A stretch of DNA of 64,000 nucleotides from G965220305 sp965220305 (GCA_965220305.1 OZ244817.1:1426001-1490000); one strand, 5' to 3'; positions 42,095-56,400 are shown, counted from the stretch's first letter. The notes: generated by a model from the sequence alone, not told the origin. Numbers and translations: made by a program.

Positions 42095-42481
42095 ATGATG
42101 GATGAAGGACAGTTCCAAGATGAGCCTTGCTTTGTTATCAGCGTGGCCGCCCGCATTGTGGGGCTGCACGCCCAGACCCTGCGCTACTACGAGCGCGTCG
42201 GGTTAATCTGGCCTTCCCGGTCCCGGGGCAAACAGCGGCTGTATTCCCCGGCGGACATCCAACGGTTGAACCGCATCAAGACCTTCACCGAGGACATGGG
42301 CCTGAACCTGGCCGGCGCCGAGGTGGCCCTGAAGCTGGCCGACCGCATCGAGCAGTTGGAAGCCCAGGTACAGGACCTGTCCGACGAACTCGACCGAATG
42401 CGCCGGACCCAGGGTGTGGGCAGCCAGCCGAGGAGCGCCAACGCTCCCCAGGACCAGCCCAACACCCACCACAGCCGCTGA
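42095..42481 (+). CDS. hspR: MerR-family heat-shock repressor HspR
   Basis: 128 residues. Winged helix-turn-helix of the MerR type at about 14-60: FVISVAARIVGLHAQTLRYYERVGLIWPSRSRGKQRLYS followed by DIQRLNRIKTFTEDMGLNLAGAEVAL, the sequence typical of HspR. A leucine-rich dimerisation helix (KLADRIEQLEAQVQDLSDELDRM) follows, then a loose tail. HspR binds HAIR-type inverted repeats with DnaK as co-repressor and shuts off chaperone operons at normal temperature. Its place between cbpA and clpC, and the two matching palindromes upstream, imply that it represses its own operon and hsp20. Confidence 0.92.
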   Translation: MMDEGQFQDEPCFVISVAARIVGLHAQTLRYYERVGLIWPSRSRGKQRLYSPADIQRLNRIKTFTEDMGLNLAGAEVALKLADRIEQLEAQVQDLSDELDRMRRTQGVGSQPRSANAPQDQPNTHHSR

Positions 42482-42617
42482 CGCGCCCCCCCACCTACCA
42501 GTACAGCGTCTACCCAGGTGCGGCTTTAGAATGTCTGCGCCGGCCCTGCGGCGACTAATTCCACCAAGTGAAGTGACAAGACAGGCCCAAACCCTGCTCG
42601 CCAAGGAGATAAATCAG

Positions 42618-45065
42618 ATGGTCTTGAAACCTGAACAGTTCACCGAACAAGCCCAAGAAGCCCTACGCCGCTCCCAGGAGTTGGTGCAGCAATACCAACA
42701 CAGCCAGTGGGACGTGGAGCATATCCTCCTGGCCCTGCTGGACTTGGGAAACGGCCTTCCCACGGAAATCATCGTCGAGTTGGGCATTTCCGCGGACGCA
42801 TTCAAGGCCAGGTTGCGCCAGTTCCTGGACGCCGGACCCAAGGTGCTCCAGGGGGGGCAGCAGATATACACCACTCCCCGGGTGCAGCGTCTGCTGGAAA
42901 ACGCCCGTCAAGAGTCGGCGCGGCTGAAGGACGATTTCATCGGCGTCGACCACCTGTTCATCGCCGCCATTATGGAGCCCCAGGGGGACTCGGCCCGGGT
43001 TTTCAAAGAGTTCAATATCGACCAGGAACGGGCCTACCAGCCGCTGCAAAAGATTCGGGGCAGCCACCGGGTGGACGCCCCCCGGGCCGAAAGCCACTAC
43101 CGCTCCCTGGAAAAGTACAGCATCGACCTGACCAAGTTGGCCCAGGAGGGCAAGCTGGACCCGGTGGTTGGCCGAAACGATGAAATTCGCCAGGTGATGC
43201 AGACCCTCACCCGCCGCAAGAAGAACAACCCGGTCATCATCGGCGAGGCCGGCGTGGGCAAGACCGCCATCGCCGAGGGCCTGGCCCTGCGCATTGCCGC
43301 CGGGGACGTACCCGGCTCCCTGAAGGACCGCCGGGTGTTGGCCCTGGACATGGCGGCCCTGGTCGCCGGTTCCAAGTTCCGCGGCGAGTTTGAAGAGCGT
43401 CTCAAGTCGGTGATGGACGAGGTGAAACAGGCCCAGCGGGAAGTCATCCTCTTCCTGGACGAAATTCATACCATGGTGGGCGCCGGGGCCTCCGAGGGGG
43501 GAATCGACGCCAGCAACATGCTGAAGCCGGCCCTGGCCCGGGGCGAACTCCAGTGCATCGGGGCCACCACCAACGACGAGTACCGGCGCTATATCGAGAA
43601 GGACTCCGCCCTGGAGCGCCGCTTCCAACCCATCTACCTGGAGGAGCCTTCGGTGGAGGAAACGGTGGAGATCCTGCGGGCGCTGAAGGCCCGTTATGAG
43701 TCCCACCACCGGGTAACCTTCGAGGACACGGCGCTGGTGGCCGCGGCCCGGCTGAGCGACCGCTACATTACCGACCGGCAACTGCCCGACAAGGCCATAG
43801 ACTTCATCGACGAGGCCGGCAGTAAGCTGCGCATCGACGCCGAAACCCTGCCGGGCAACCTGCAGGAACTGGATGGCCGCATTCGCCAGTTGGCCGACCA
43901 GGAAGAGGCCGAGGCCCAGCGTTCCAACTACGAGCGCGCCGCCCAACTCCGCACCGAGCGGCTGCGCTATGAAGAGGAACGGGAGGTGGAACGTCAACGC
44001 CTGTTGGGCGGGCACAAGATGGACATGGTGGTGGACGAGGTGGACATCGCCGAACTGGTCTCCCAGTGGACGGGTATACCCACCGGACGCCTGCTGGAAC
44101 GGGAGGCGGAACGCCTCATTCACATGGAAGAAAGCCTGCACCAGCGGTTAATCGGCCAGGAAGAGGCGGTGGTGGCCGTGTCCGAAGCCATCCGGCGCTC
44201 CCGCTCCGGCCTCAGCGACCCCCGGCGTCCCATCGGGAGCTTCATCTTCCTGGGGCCTACCGGGGTCGGCAAGACCGAGTTGAGCAAGGCGCTGGCCGAC
44301 TTCCTATTCGATGATGAGAGCAACATGGTGCGTATCGACATGTCCGAGTACATGGAGAAGCACACTGTCTCCCGCCTAATCGGCGCTCCCCCGGGTTACA
44401 TCGGCTACGACGAAGGGGGCCAGTTGACCGAGGCGGTGCGGCGGCGGCCCTACCGCGTGGTCCTCTTCGACGAGATTGAAAAGGCCCACCCGGACGTTTT
44501 CAACATCCTGCTCCAAATCCTTGAGGACGGACGCCTGACCGACGGTCACGGACGCACCGTGGACTTTCGCAACACCGTAATCATTATGACCAGCAACCTG
44601 GGCACCGGCGACCTGGACCGCCAGCCCTTTGGCTTTCGCTCCGAAGGCCGGGACAACCGCGGCGACCAGGAGCGTCTGCGGACTTCGGTCAACGAGGCCC
44701 TGAAGCGGGCTTTTCGGCCCGAGTTCCTGAACCGCATCGACGACACCATAATTTTCCATCCCCTGACCAGGGAACAGATTGTCGAGGTGGTGGGGTTGAT
44801 GGTCCAGGACGTGCGGGAGCGGTTGGCAGAACGGGACATCACCTTCGAGCTGACCCCGGAGGCCAGCCGGTGGTTGGCCAATGAAGGCTTTGACCCGGTG
44901 TACGGCGCGCGCCCCCTGCGGCGGGCGGTGCAGCGTCACCTGGAAAACGCCCTGTCCCGGGGCATCCTGAGCGGCGAATTCCAAAACGGCGACCACATGG
45001 TGGTGGAAGCCGCCGACGGTGGGCTGGTCCTGACCAAGTCGGCGCCGGTTGCCCAGTCCGCCTAG
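42618..45065 (+). CDS. clpC: ATP-dependent Clp protease ATP-binding subunit, ClpC type
   Basis: 815 residues from ATG 42618 (AAGGAG nine bases upstream; the upstream in-frame extension overlaps hspR and is rejected). N-domain repeat motifs at 5-150 (FTEQAQEALRRSQEL, HSQWDVEHILLALLD, DFIGVDHLFIAAI). AAA-1: Walker A GEAGVGKTA at 209-217, Walker B VILFLDEIHTMVGAG. The middle region is short, with a UVR-like YERAAQLRTERL at 438, unlike the long coiled coil of ClpB. AAA-2: Walker A GPTGVGKTE at 546-554 and an FGF tripeptide at 671-673 where ClpA/ClpC carry the ClpP-docking IGF/VGF loop. These points favour ClpC, an unfoldase that feeds ClpP, over the disaggregase ClpB. Third gene of the hspR operon. 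Confidence 0.87.
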   Translation: MVLKPEQFTEQAQEALRRSQELVQQYQHSQWDVEHILLALLDLGNGLPTEIIVELGISADAFKARLRQFLDAGPKVLQGGQQIYTTPRVQRLLENARQESARLKDDFIGVDHLFIAAIMEPQGDSARVFKEFNIDQERAYQPLQKIRGSHRVDAPRAESHYRSLEKYSIDLTKLAQEGKLDPVVGRNDEIRQVMQTLTRRKKNNPVIIGEAGVGKTAIAEGLALRIAAGDVPGSLKDRRVLALDMAALVAGSKFRGEFEERLKSVMDEVKQAQREVILFLDEIHTMVGAGASEGGIDASNMLKPALARGELQCIGATTNDEYRRYIEKDSALERRFQPIYLEEPSVEETVEILRALKARYESHHRVTFEDTALVAAARLSDRYITDRQLPDKAIDFIDEAGSKLRIDAETLPGNLQELDGRIRQLADQEEAEAQRSNYERAAQLRTERLRYEEEREVERQRLLGGHKMDMVVDEVDIAELVSQWTGIPTGRLLEREAERLIHMEESLHQRLIGQEEAVVAVSEAIRRSRSGLSDPRRPIGSFIFLGPTGVGKTELSKALADFLFDDESNMVRIDMSEYMEKHTVSRLIGAPPGYIGYDEGGQLTEAVRRRPYRVVLFDEIEKAHPDVFNILLQILEDGRLTDGHGRTVDFRNTVIIMTSNLGTGDLDRQPFGFRSEGRDNRGDQERLRTSVNEALKRAFRPEFLNRIDDTIIFHPLTREQIVEVVGLMVQDVRERLAERDITFELTPEASRWLANEGFDPVYGARPLRRAVQRHLENALSRGILSGEFQNGDHMVVEAADGGLVLTKSAPVAQSA

Positions 45066-45095
45066 TCCCGGCGGGGCTAAAGAGGGAAGGCCATC

Positions 45096-45124
45096 AAGGG
45101 GCGCAGGCCCCTGCGCCCCTTTGA
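45096..45124 (+). terminator. Terminator of the heat-shock operon
   Basis: AAGGGGCGCAG (45096-45106), loop GCCC, CTGCGCCCCTT (45111-45121): a perfect 11-bp stem 30 bases after the clpC stop, ending in TTTGA. T tract is short. Confidence 0.65.
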
Positions 45125-45193
45125 CCCATTGGAGTCCCGCCCAATGGGAGGGAGACCCGGGAATTACCCTGGAGCCGGTATCCAAGTGGAAAC

Positions 45194-46060
45194 ATGCAGC
45201 AAGCGGAACGCAAGTCCATAACCATCGACGGGCTGAGGGTCAACTACATCGAAGCCGGAGACGGCCCAACGGTGCTGCTGGTTCACGGCCTGGGCACCTC
45301 CCTGATTACCTGGTACCGGAATGTGGACCCTCTGGTGGATGCCGGGTACCGGGTCATCGCCGTGGACCTGCCGGGGCATGGGGACTCGGACAAACCCCGG
45401 GACATGAGCTACGACCCCGAGGCCGCGCCAATCTTCCTACAGCAATTCCTGGAGGTGGTGGGAGTGGAACGGGCCACGGTGGTGGGCAGTTCAGCCGGTG
45501 GCCTGCTGGTAGCCATGTTCGCCCTGGCTCACCCGGAGATGGTGGACAAGGTGGTGCTGGTAGCTTCCGGCGGGCTGGGCCACGAGGTCTCCTGGTTACT
45601 GCGTATAGTTTCAGTGCCCGGGCTGGGCGAACTGCTCTACCAACCCCGGCTCCACCTTAACAGCAATATCAGCAAGTACCTCTTTCACCAACCGCCCCCC
45701 TTCCTGGACGAGGTGATGCCGGAGATGCAGCGGGTCCGCAACCTGCCCGGCTCCCGGTACGCCGCCCTGCGGTCCATTCGCTCCAGCATCAACCTGCTGG
45801 GGCTGCGCAAGCAACGGCACATCTTGGAACACCTGAAGGACCTGCGGGCCCCTCTGATGATAGTTTGGGGCCAGGAAGACGCCATCATTCCAGTGTCCCA
45901 CGCGGCGTCGGTGCAGGAAGAATTGCCCCAGAGCGTGGTGCATATATTCTCGGAATGCGGACACTGGCCCCACATGGAGAAATCGGAGGAGTTCAACAGC
46001 CACCTGCTGCGGTTTCTTGACCGTCCAACCAGCCGCCGCGGACCGGCAACCTGCCGATGA
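45194..46060 (+). CDS. Alpha/beta hydrolase
   Basis: 288 residues with a complete serine hydrolase core: LVHGLGTSLITWYRNV (oxyanion loop, about 27-42), AVDLPGHGDSDKP, nucleophile in VVGSSAGGLLVAMFAL near 98, acid in MIVWGQEDAIIPVSH near 231, and His in FSECGHWPHMEKSEEF near 258. It resembles lipases and C-C bond hydrolases of ring-cleavage pathways; the substrate is not clear. The last four bases (ATGA) overlap the VTT gene, so the two are translated together. Follows the heat-shock operon after a terminator. Confidence 0.86.
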   Translation: MQQAERKSITIDGLRVNYIEAGDGPTVLLVHGLGTSLITWYRNVDPLVDAGYRVIAVDLPGHGDSDKPRDMSYDPEAAPIFLQQFLEVVGVERATVVGSSAGGLLVAMFALAHPEMVDKVVLVASGGLGHEVSWLLRIVSVPGLGELLYQPRLHLNSNISKYLFHQPPPFLDEVMPEMQRVRNLPGSRYAALRSIRSSINLLGLRKQRHILEHLKDLRAPLMIVWGQEDAIIPVSHAASVQEELPQSVVHIFSECGHWPHMEKSEEFNSHLLRFLDRPTSRRGPATCR

Positions 46061-46641
46061 GGGTTCTGCGCCGGACCGTACTGACCATCTTCGTGACCAA
46101 GTGGCGAAGCCCGCAAAACCTGCTCCGATTGGGGCTGCTTCTCCTGGTAGTCGCCGTCATCGGGGGCGTCTTTTGGGGCCGGTCCTACATCTCCTCCTCC
46201 ACCCTGGGCTACGGAGGCGTAGCCCTCTCATCCCTTCTGTCCAGCGGCGGCCTCATCATTCCCGTGCCGGCCCTGGCAGTAGTATGCGCCGCCAGCGCCT
46301 ACCTGGAGCCCCTGTTCATCGGACTCATTGCCGGGACCGCCGAGACCATTGGGGAGTTGACGGGCTACATACTGGGCTATACCGGGCGGGGCCTGGTGAC
46401 CCAGAGGAGGATATACCAGCGACTGGAAATCTGGGTGCGCCAGCGGGGATGGCTGGTGCTCCTGGTACTCTCAGTATTGCCCAACCCTCTGTTTGACCTG
46501 GCGGGTATAACCGCGGGGGCGCTGCGCTATCCCCTATGGAGGTTTCTGGCGGTGGTACTGGTGGGAAAACTGGTGAAGTTCCTGGCCATTGCCTACGCTT
46601 GCGCCTGGGGAATTGCCTGGATTGCGTCCCTGGCAGACTAA
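46057..46641 (+). CDS. VTT-domain (DedA/SNARE-associated) membrane protein
   Basis: 194 residues with about five hydrophobic segments. The VTT core appears as GGLIIPVPALAVVCAASAYLEPLFIGLIAGTAETIGELTGYILGYTGRG at about 64-112, with the conserved acidic and Gly residues, then VLSVLPNPLFDLAGITAGALRYPLWRFL, the second reentrant half with its Pro. Likely a lipid or polyprenyl-phosphate scramblase in the inner membrane. Overlaps the upstream hydrolase gene by four bases. Converges on pyrD with a 20-base gap. Confidence 0.84.
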   Translation: MRVLRRTVLTIFVTKWRSPQNLLRLGLLLLVVAVIGGVFWGRSYISSSTLGYGGVALSSLLSSGGLIIPVPALAVVCAASAYLEPLFIGLIAGTAETIGELTGYILGYTGRGLVTQRRIYQRLEIWVRQRGWLVLLVLSVLPNPLFDLAGITAGALRYPLWRFLAVVLVGKLVKFLAIAYACAWGIAWIASLAD

Positions 46642-46661
46642 CCGAGGGTTGACCGGGCTCG

Positions 46662-47624
46662 CTATGCCCCGGCCTGCACCGCCCCGGTCATCTCCCCAAC
46701 GCTGCTGATGCCCCGCTCGCCCAGGTAGGCGTAGAGCCCCTCCAGGATGCGGAAGGGGGCCCACAGGTCGGCCAGGTTGGCGCTGCCCACCTGCACCGCC
46801 GTGGCCCCAGCCAGCAGGAACTCCACCACGTGCTCGGCGGTGAATATGCCGCCAACCCCAATGATGGGTACGTCCACCACCTGGGCGGCGCGGTAGACCA
46901 GGGCCAGGGACACCGGGCGCAGACCGTGGCCGGAGAGGCCCCCGGTGACCGCCCCCAACACCGGCTTCCTGGTCTCGATGTCTATGGTCATCGCCGGTAT
47001 GGTGTTGCAGATGGTCAGGGCGTCGGCGCCGGCAGCCACGGCGGCCCGGGCGATTACGGTTATGTCGGGCACGTTGGGGGCCAGCTTCACCAGCAGGGGC
47101 AGGTCGGTATTGGCGCGCACCGCAGCCACGGCGGCGGCGGTCGATTGGGAACTGTGGGCAAAGAGGGCCCCGTTTTCCACGTTGGGGCAACTGAGGTTCA
47201 ACTCGATGGCCCGAAAGCCATCGACTCCTTGGGTCAGGGAGGCCATCTCGCCGAACTGCTCCACGCTGTCGGCGGAGAGGCTGAGCACCACGGCGGCGTT
47301 CCAGGTGGACCACTGGGGAGCCAGAATGCTGAGGGCGTCCTCGATACCCGGGTTGGTCAGGCCGATGGAGTTGAGGAAGATGGGCTCTCCGGCCTCCATC
47401 GCCTCCCGAAAGGAAGAGGGATACCAGCGGGGTTCCGGGTTTCCTTCCCTGGCGTGACGGGTGACGGTCTTGGGGATAACCGCCCCCAGGCGGCCCAGGT
47501 CCATTTCCGGGGAAATACCCCGTCCATAGCCGTCGTACCCGAAGGTGCCGGAGGCAATCATTACCGGGTTGGCCAGTTTGAAATGGTGGCTATTTCGGGG
47601 CGCCAGGTCTACGGTTAAATCCAT
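46662..47624 (-). CDS. pyrD: Dihydroorotate dehydrogenase, class 1B-like
   Basis: 320 residues from ATG 47624; a GTG 15 bases upstream with AAGGA in good position is an equal alternative. The enzyme oxidises dihydroorotate to orotate in pyrimidine synthesis. Motifs: NPVMIASGTFGYDGYG near 20, ELNLSCPNVENGALF near 130 with the class 1 catalytic Cys, LLVKLAPNVPDI, ICNTIPAMTIDIETRKPVLGAVTGGLSGHGLRPVSLALVY near 190-225, and PIIGVGGIFTAEHVVEFLLAGATAVQVG near 243-270. The AVTGGLSGxxLRP signature is of the NAD-linked 1B class, which pairs with PyrK; no pyrK is adjacent. An IS701 element sits 63 bases upstream of the start and cuts pyrD off from rpoBC. Confidence 0.9.
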   Translation of the reverse strand: MDLTVDLAPRNSHHFKLANPVMIASGTFGYDGYGRGISPEMDLGRLGAVIPKTVTRHAREGNPEPRWYPSSFREAMEAGEPIFLNSIGLTNPGIEDALSILAPQWSTWNAAVVLSLSADSVEQFGEMASLTQGVDGFRAIELNLSCPNVENGALFAHSSQSTAAAVAAVRANTDLPLLVKLAPNVPDITVIARAAVAAGADALTICNTIPAMTIDIETRKPVLGAVTGGLSGHGLRPVSLALVYRAAQVVDVPIIGVGGIFTAEHVVEFLLAGATAVQVGSANLADLWAPFRILEGLYAYLGERGISSVGEMTGAVQAGA

Positions 47625-47687
47625 CTTTCCCGATGCCACTGTTTTTCCATCCTTGGCAATGCCCGAAACCGTGGTCCGGCAGGCTAA

Positions 47688-49116
47688 TACTACAGTTGCA
47701 GATATGTGGTGAGGAGTTTCAGGCGGCGTCGGTAATGACAGCGCCGGGCCGTTGCTTGGTGCCGCCGTCTCCACTGAGACCACCGCAGCACTGATTCGTC
47801 CGTAGGGTGGTGTCTCCATATCAGCCGGTAGAGTAACCGCCGAACCTCGGGCACCGTCAGCGGTATCAGCCTTTCCTCCAAACTGGGGCAGCCCCCTTTT
47901 CTCCCAGACGTCCCGGCGACGATGCCTGGCGCCGTACCACCGCCAGGTAGGCGTGGGCCAGCATCGCCAGGGTGATGTGCCGGTACCAGCCGTCCCACCG
48001 GCGCACCTCGTATTGGTCCAGTCCCACCTGTCCCTTGGCCTCCTCAAAGCATTCCTCAATGGCCCACCGGGTTCCGGCCACCCGCACCAGTTCCTCCAGG
48101 GCTGTTCCCGTCGGGCCGTAGCACACGTAGTAGGCCAGTTCCTCGGGCTTGGCCACGCTGCGCCGGGCCAGCAGCCAGTACCCCTTGCCAGGTTCTCTCA
48201 GGGGCCGAATATCCACCAAGGCCCAGTCGTAGACCCGAGGACCCTTGGCCCCATCACCGGCGCTCAGCCGGACCCAGCCCGACTCTTCAACCCCAGACGC
48301 CAGCCGGTCAGCCCGCACTTGGCGCGGACCCTGGTCCGTCCCAGCCCACAACTTCTCATTGCTCTTGATGGCCAGCACGTGAGGAACGTCCCGCCGCTCC
48401 AGCCACAGCCGCAGGTTGCGGTCATTGCCGTAGACCTCGTCCCCGGTGGCCCAGCCGAAGGGGACTCCCGACTCCACCGCCCGTTCCAGCATCCGCCGGG
48501 CCAGTTGCGGCTTGGTGCGAAACGCCACTTGCTCCGGCACGCCAGCCTCCTCCCGGCGTTCCTGGTCATCGGCCCACACCTGAGGCAGGTAAAGCTCCCG
48601 GTCCAGCAGGGTCCTCCCCTTGGCAGTAGCGTAGGTCAAGAATACCCCAATCTGGCAGTTCTCGATCCGTCCCGCCGTGCCGCTGTACTGACGCTGCACC
48701 CCCACAGACTTGTTGCCCTTCTTCAGAAACCCAGTCTCGTCCACCACCAACACCCCGTTGGCGTCGCCCAGGTGCTCCACCACGTAGTCCCTGAGATCAT
48801 CGCGAACCAGGTCCGCGTCCCAAATGTAGGTTGACAGCAGATGCTGCACCCCATAGGGTGTGGCGTCCCCGGCCTGCTCCGCCAGTTGCCAGCCGTTCTT
48901 GCGCTCCACCGGACTGAGCAGCCCTTTCAGATAGTCCAGCGATCGTCGACGTGGTTCGGGACGCCGGAACCGCCCCGCAATGCACTCGTGTACCCGGTCG
49001 ATACCCTCAGCCCACCGGGCGACCTCTGCCACCCCATCCCCATGCACTGCCACAGCCTCACCTCACCACCCGTTGATTGCCCCAATCCTAGTCGTTTTCA
49101 ATCTGCAACTGTAGTA
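47688..49116 (-). mobile_element. IS701-family insertion sequence
   Basis: 1429 bases bounded by perfect 16-bp inverted repeats TACTACAGTTGCAGAT (47688-47703) and complement (49101-49116). Both sides carry the direct repeat CTAA (47684-47687 and 49117-49120), a YTAR-type 4-bp duplication as known for IS701. The transposase runs the full length on the minus strand. Intact ends and duplication show a recent insertion. Confidence 0.93.
47690..49053 (-). pseudogene. IS701-family DDE transposase, frameshifted near the C-terminus
   Basis: The main frame from 49053 gives 395 residues with the IS701 core: VLVVDETGFLKKGNKSVGVQRQYSGTAGRIENCQIGVFL (first Asp), the middle VPFGWATGDEVYGNDRNLR (second Asp) and RWAIEECFEEAKGQVGLDQYEVR (Glu). 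It stops at 47866. The expected end, SLEERLIPLTVPEVRRLLYRLIW to CHYRRR, continues in the next frame to a TAG at 47690 inside the inverted repeat. The join is near the CCCC run (47885-47888, GGGG on the plus strand), consistent with one lost base. If real, the copy may be inactive; if an assembly error, the protein is about 453 residues and functional. Programmed frameshifting is possible but not known for this family. Confidence 0.85.
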
Positions 49117-49131
49117 CTAACTACAATAGGG

Positions 49132-49159
49132 GTAGGGGCGCACGGCCGTGCGCCCCTAC
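49132..49159. repeat. 28-bp perfect palindrome, GTAGGGGCGCAC family
   Basis: GTAGGGGCGCACGG (49132-49145) is followed at once by its exact complement. It lies between the rpoC stop and the IS element, so could end rpoBC transcription. Related copy at 29459-29487. Confidence 0.8.
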
Positions 49160-49223
49160 GACAATCGCTTCCGGCAGAATAGACTAGGGACTAGTCGTTC
49201 ACCGAATCGTCAGTCTCGGCCAG

Positions 49224-53416
<4,193 letters not shown>

Positions 53417-53417
<1 letters not shown>

Positions 53418-56400
53418 TAAATCGCCTCCATTGGCTCGTAGAGTTCGGTATCATCGACTATCCCCGGGGCCAACGCGGTGCGGTCCTCTTCGTTGAGCAA
53501 CTCCACCGAAAGGCCCAAGCTTTGCAGCTCTTTCAACAACACGTTGAAGGACTCGGGCACGCCGGGCTGGCCTATGGGCTCTCCCTTGACTATCGCCTCG
53601 TAGGTCTTCACCCGTCCGGCCACGTCGTCGGACTTGACGGTGAGCACCTCCTGCAAGTTGTAGGCGGCGCTGTAGGCCTCCAGGGCCCACACCTCCATTT
53701 CACCGAAACGCTGCCCGCCGAACTGGGCCTTGCCGCCCAGGGGCTGCTGGGTAATCATGGAGTAGGGGCCGGTGGAGCGGGCGTGAATCTTGTCCTCTAC
53801 CAGGTGAATCAGCTTCAGCATATAGATGGTGCCCACCGTCACCACCTGGTCGAAGGGTTCCCCGGTTCGACCGTCGTACAATTGGTACTTGCCAAAGGTG
53901 GGCGGGGCGATGTTCCGCTCCCGGTGAATCTTCAGGGCCAACTGTTGCATCCCCTCCACATCCAGGCCGGTGGTATCCTCGCCGGCAACCTCCTTGAACC
54001 ACAGGCGCAGGCAGGATTCTCGGGCCTCTCCCCGCACGTTGTCGTCAAAGAGGCGTTTGGCATCGTACCCCCGGTCGGACAACCACTGCTCCACCTTGTC
54101 GTACTCGATTCTGGGCGACCAATCGGAGGGGGCAGCGTCCACCGCCCCGGCCTGCTCGGAGAACCACAGCCGCGCCAGCGAGTCCTCGATGGAGTCGTCC
54201 CGGGCGCCATCAAACACCGGCGTCCGGGCGTGGAAGTTCAAACCCCGGGCAGCCCAGCCCAGATGGGTCTCCAGCACCTGACCCAGGTTCATGCGGGAGG
54301 GCACGCCGATGGGATTGAGGATGATGTCCACGGGAGCGCCGTCTTCCAGGAAGGGCATGTCCTCCTCGGGAAGAATACGGGCTACCACGCCCTTGTTGCC
54401 GTGGCGTCCGGCCATTTTGTCCCCCACCGAAATCTTGCGGGTCTGGGCTATCCACACCCGCACCGCCTCGTTGACGCCGGGGGGCAGGTCGTCCCGGTTG
54501 GTACGGTTCAGCACCTTGACGTCAATAATCTTGCCGCGCTCCCCGTGGGGCACCCGCAGGGAGGTATCCTTCACATCCCGGGACTTCTCGCCGAAGATGG
54601 CCCGCAGCAGCTTCTCTTCCGCTGTGAGTTCGGTTTCCCCCTTGGGCGTCACCTTGCCCACCAGAATGTCCCCGGGGCCCACATCGGCGCCCACGCGAAT
54701 AATTCCCCGCTCGTCCAGGTCCCGCAGGCTGGCTTCGCCCACGTTGGGGATGTCCCGGGTAATCTCTTCGGGACCCAGCTTGGTCTCCCGGGCCTCCATC
54801 TCGTGTTTCTCAATGTGGATGGAGGTAAACATATCGTCTTTGACCAGGCGCTCGCTGATGATTATAGCGTCCTCGTAGTTGTAGCCCTCCCAGGACATGA
54901 AGGCCACCACCACGTTCTGGCCCAGGGCCAGTTCACCCTTCTCGGTGGAAGAGCTGTCCGCCAGGGTATGCCCCACTCCCACCACGTCGCCCTTCTGCAC
55001 CACCGGGCGTTGGTCGAAGCAGGTACCCTGGTTGGTCCGGGAGAACTTGACCAGTTCGTGATGGTGTTCGTCGCCCTCCGAGTCAACTATCACGATGTCC
55101 CGCCCGTTGACCGAAGTAACCACGCCCGCGACCCGGGCCAGCACCACCTGGCCGCTGTCCCGCGCCACCCGGCTTTCGATGCCCGTGCCCACCACCGGCG
55201 ACTGGGGCTGGAGCAGGGGCACCGCCTGCCGCTGCATGTTGGAACCCATCAGCGCGCGGTTGGCGTCGTCATGCTCCAGGAAGGGGATGAGGGCCGCCGA
55301 AATGCTCATAATCTGCATCGGCGAAACGTCCATCAACTCCACCACATCCGGTGATTCCTCCCGGTAGTCATCACCCACCCGCACTTCGACCCGATCGGCG
55401 ACGAATTGGTTGAGGTGGTCCAGGACCGAGTTGGCCTGGGCCACCCGGTAGGTTTCTTCCTGGTCTGCCGATAGATAGAGGACGTTCTCTTCCCCACCGG
55501 CGACGAAGGGCTTTACCTGGATGACAGCGCCTTCGGGAAGTTTCTTGATGGTACTAACCCGGGACTTGGGAATGGGCTTGCCCAGGGCGACTATCGTCTT
55601 GCCCTCGGTATCGACAATTGCCTCGGTAACGGTGCGGCCCGCCAGGTCCGGGGATGTGCTGGGCAGCTCCTTGAGCACAGGACGGTAAGGAGACTCGATA
55701 AACCCGTAGGGGTTGGTCCTGGCGTAGGAGGCCAGGGAACTGAGCAACCCAATGTTGGGACCTTCGGGAGTCTCGATGGGACAGATTCGACCGTAGTGGG
55801 AGAAGTGAACGTCCCGCACGTCGAAGCCGGCCCGCTCTCGGGAGAGGCCACCCGGCCCCAGGGCCGACAGCCGCCGCTTGTGGGTCAATTCCGCCAGGGG
55901 GTTGGTCTGGTCCATGAACTGGGACAACTGGGACCCGCCGAAGAACTCCCGCACGGCGGCCACCACCGGACGAATATTGACCAAGCCCTGGGGGGCGGCG
56001 GTCTCGGGGTCCACCAGGGTCATCTTCTCCTTGACCATGCGCTCCATGCGCAGCAGGCCAACCCGCACCTGGTTCTGCACCAGTTCTCCCACGGCGCGAA
56101 CCCGGCGGTTGCCCAGGTGGTCAATGTCGTCGGGCGCTCCCTGGCCCTGGTTGACCTTGATCATGGTACGAATCACCGCTACCACGTCCTGCAGGGTCAG
56201 GGTCCTCAGGTCGGCGTTGTCGGTCTGACTTAACCGGCGGTTCAGCTTGTAGCGGCCCACCCGGCCCAGATCGTAACGGCGACCGTCAAAGAACAGGCTC
56301 TTGAGCAGGTTCCGGGCGTTCTCCAGGCTGGGAGGTTCACCGGGGCGCAGCCGGCGGTAGAACTCTATTTGGGAGTTGGCGATGCGCTTGGCCTGGGCCA

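Noticed and set aside
42414..42617. 68-codon N-terminal extension of clpC
   Set aside because: Overlaps the hspR end, and the ATG at 42618 has a proper RBS and the family N-terminus.
42663..44141. 492-codon minus-strand frame opposite clpC, and similar frames opposite rpoB and rpoC
   Set aside because: Shadow frames of certain genes; no start signals or family features.
47625..48059. Open frame extending pyrD upstream into the IS element
   Set aside because: Crosses the inverted repeat and overlaps the transposase; a chance continuation, not a fusion protein.
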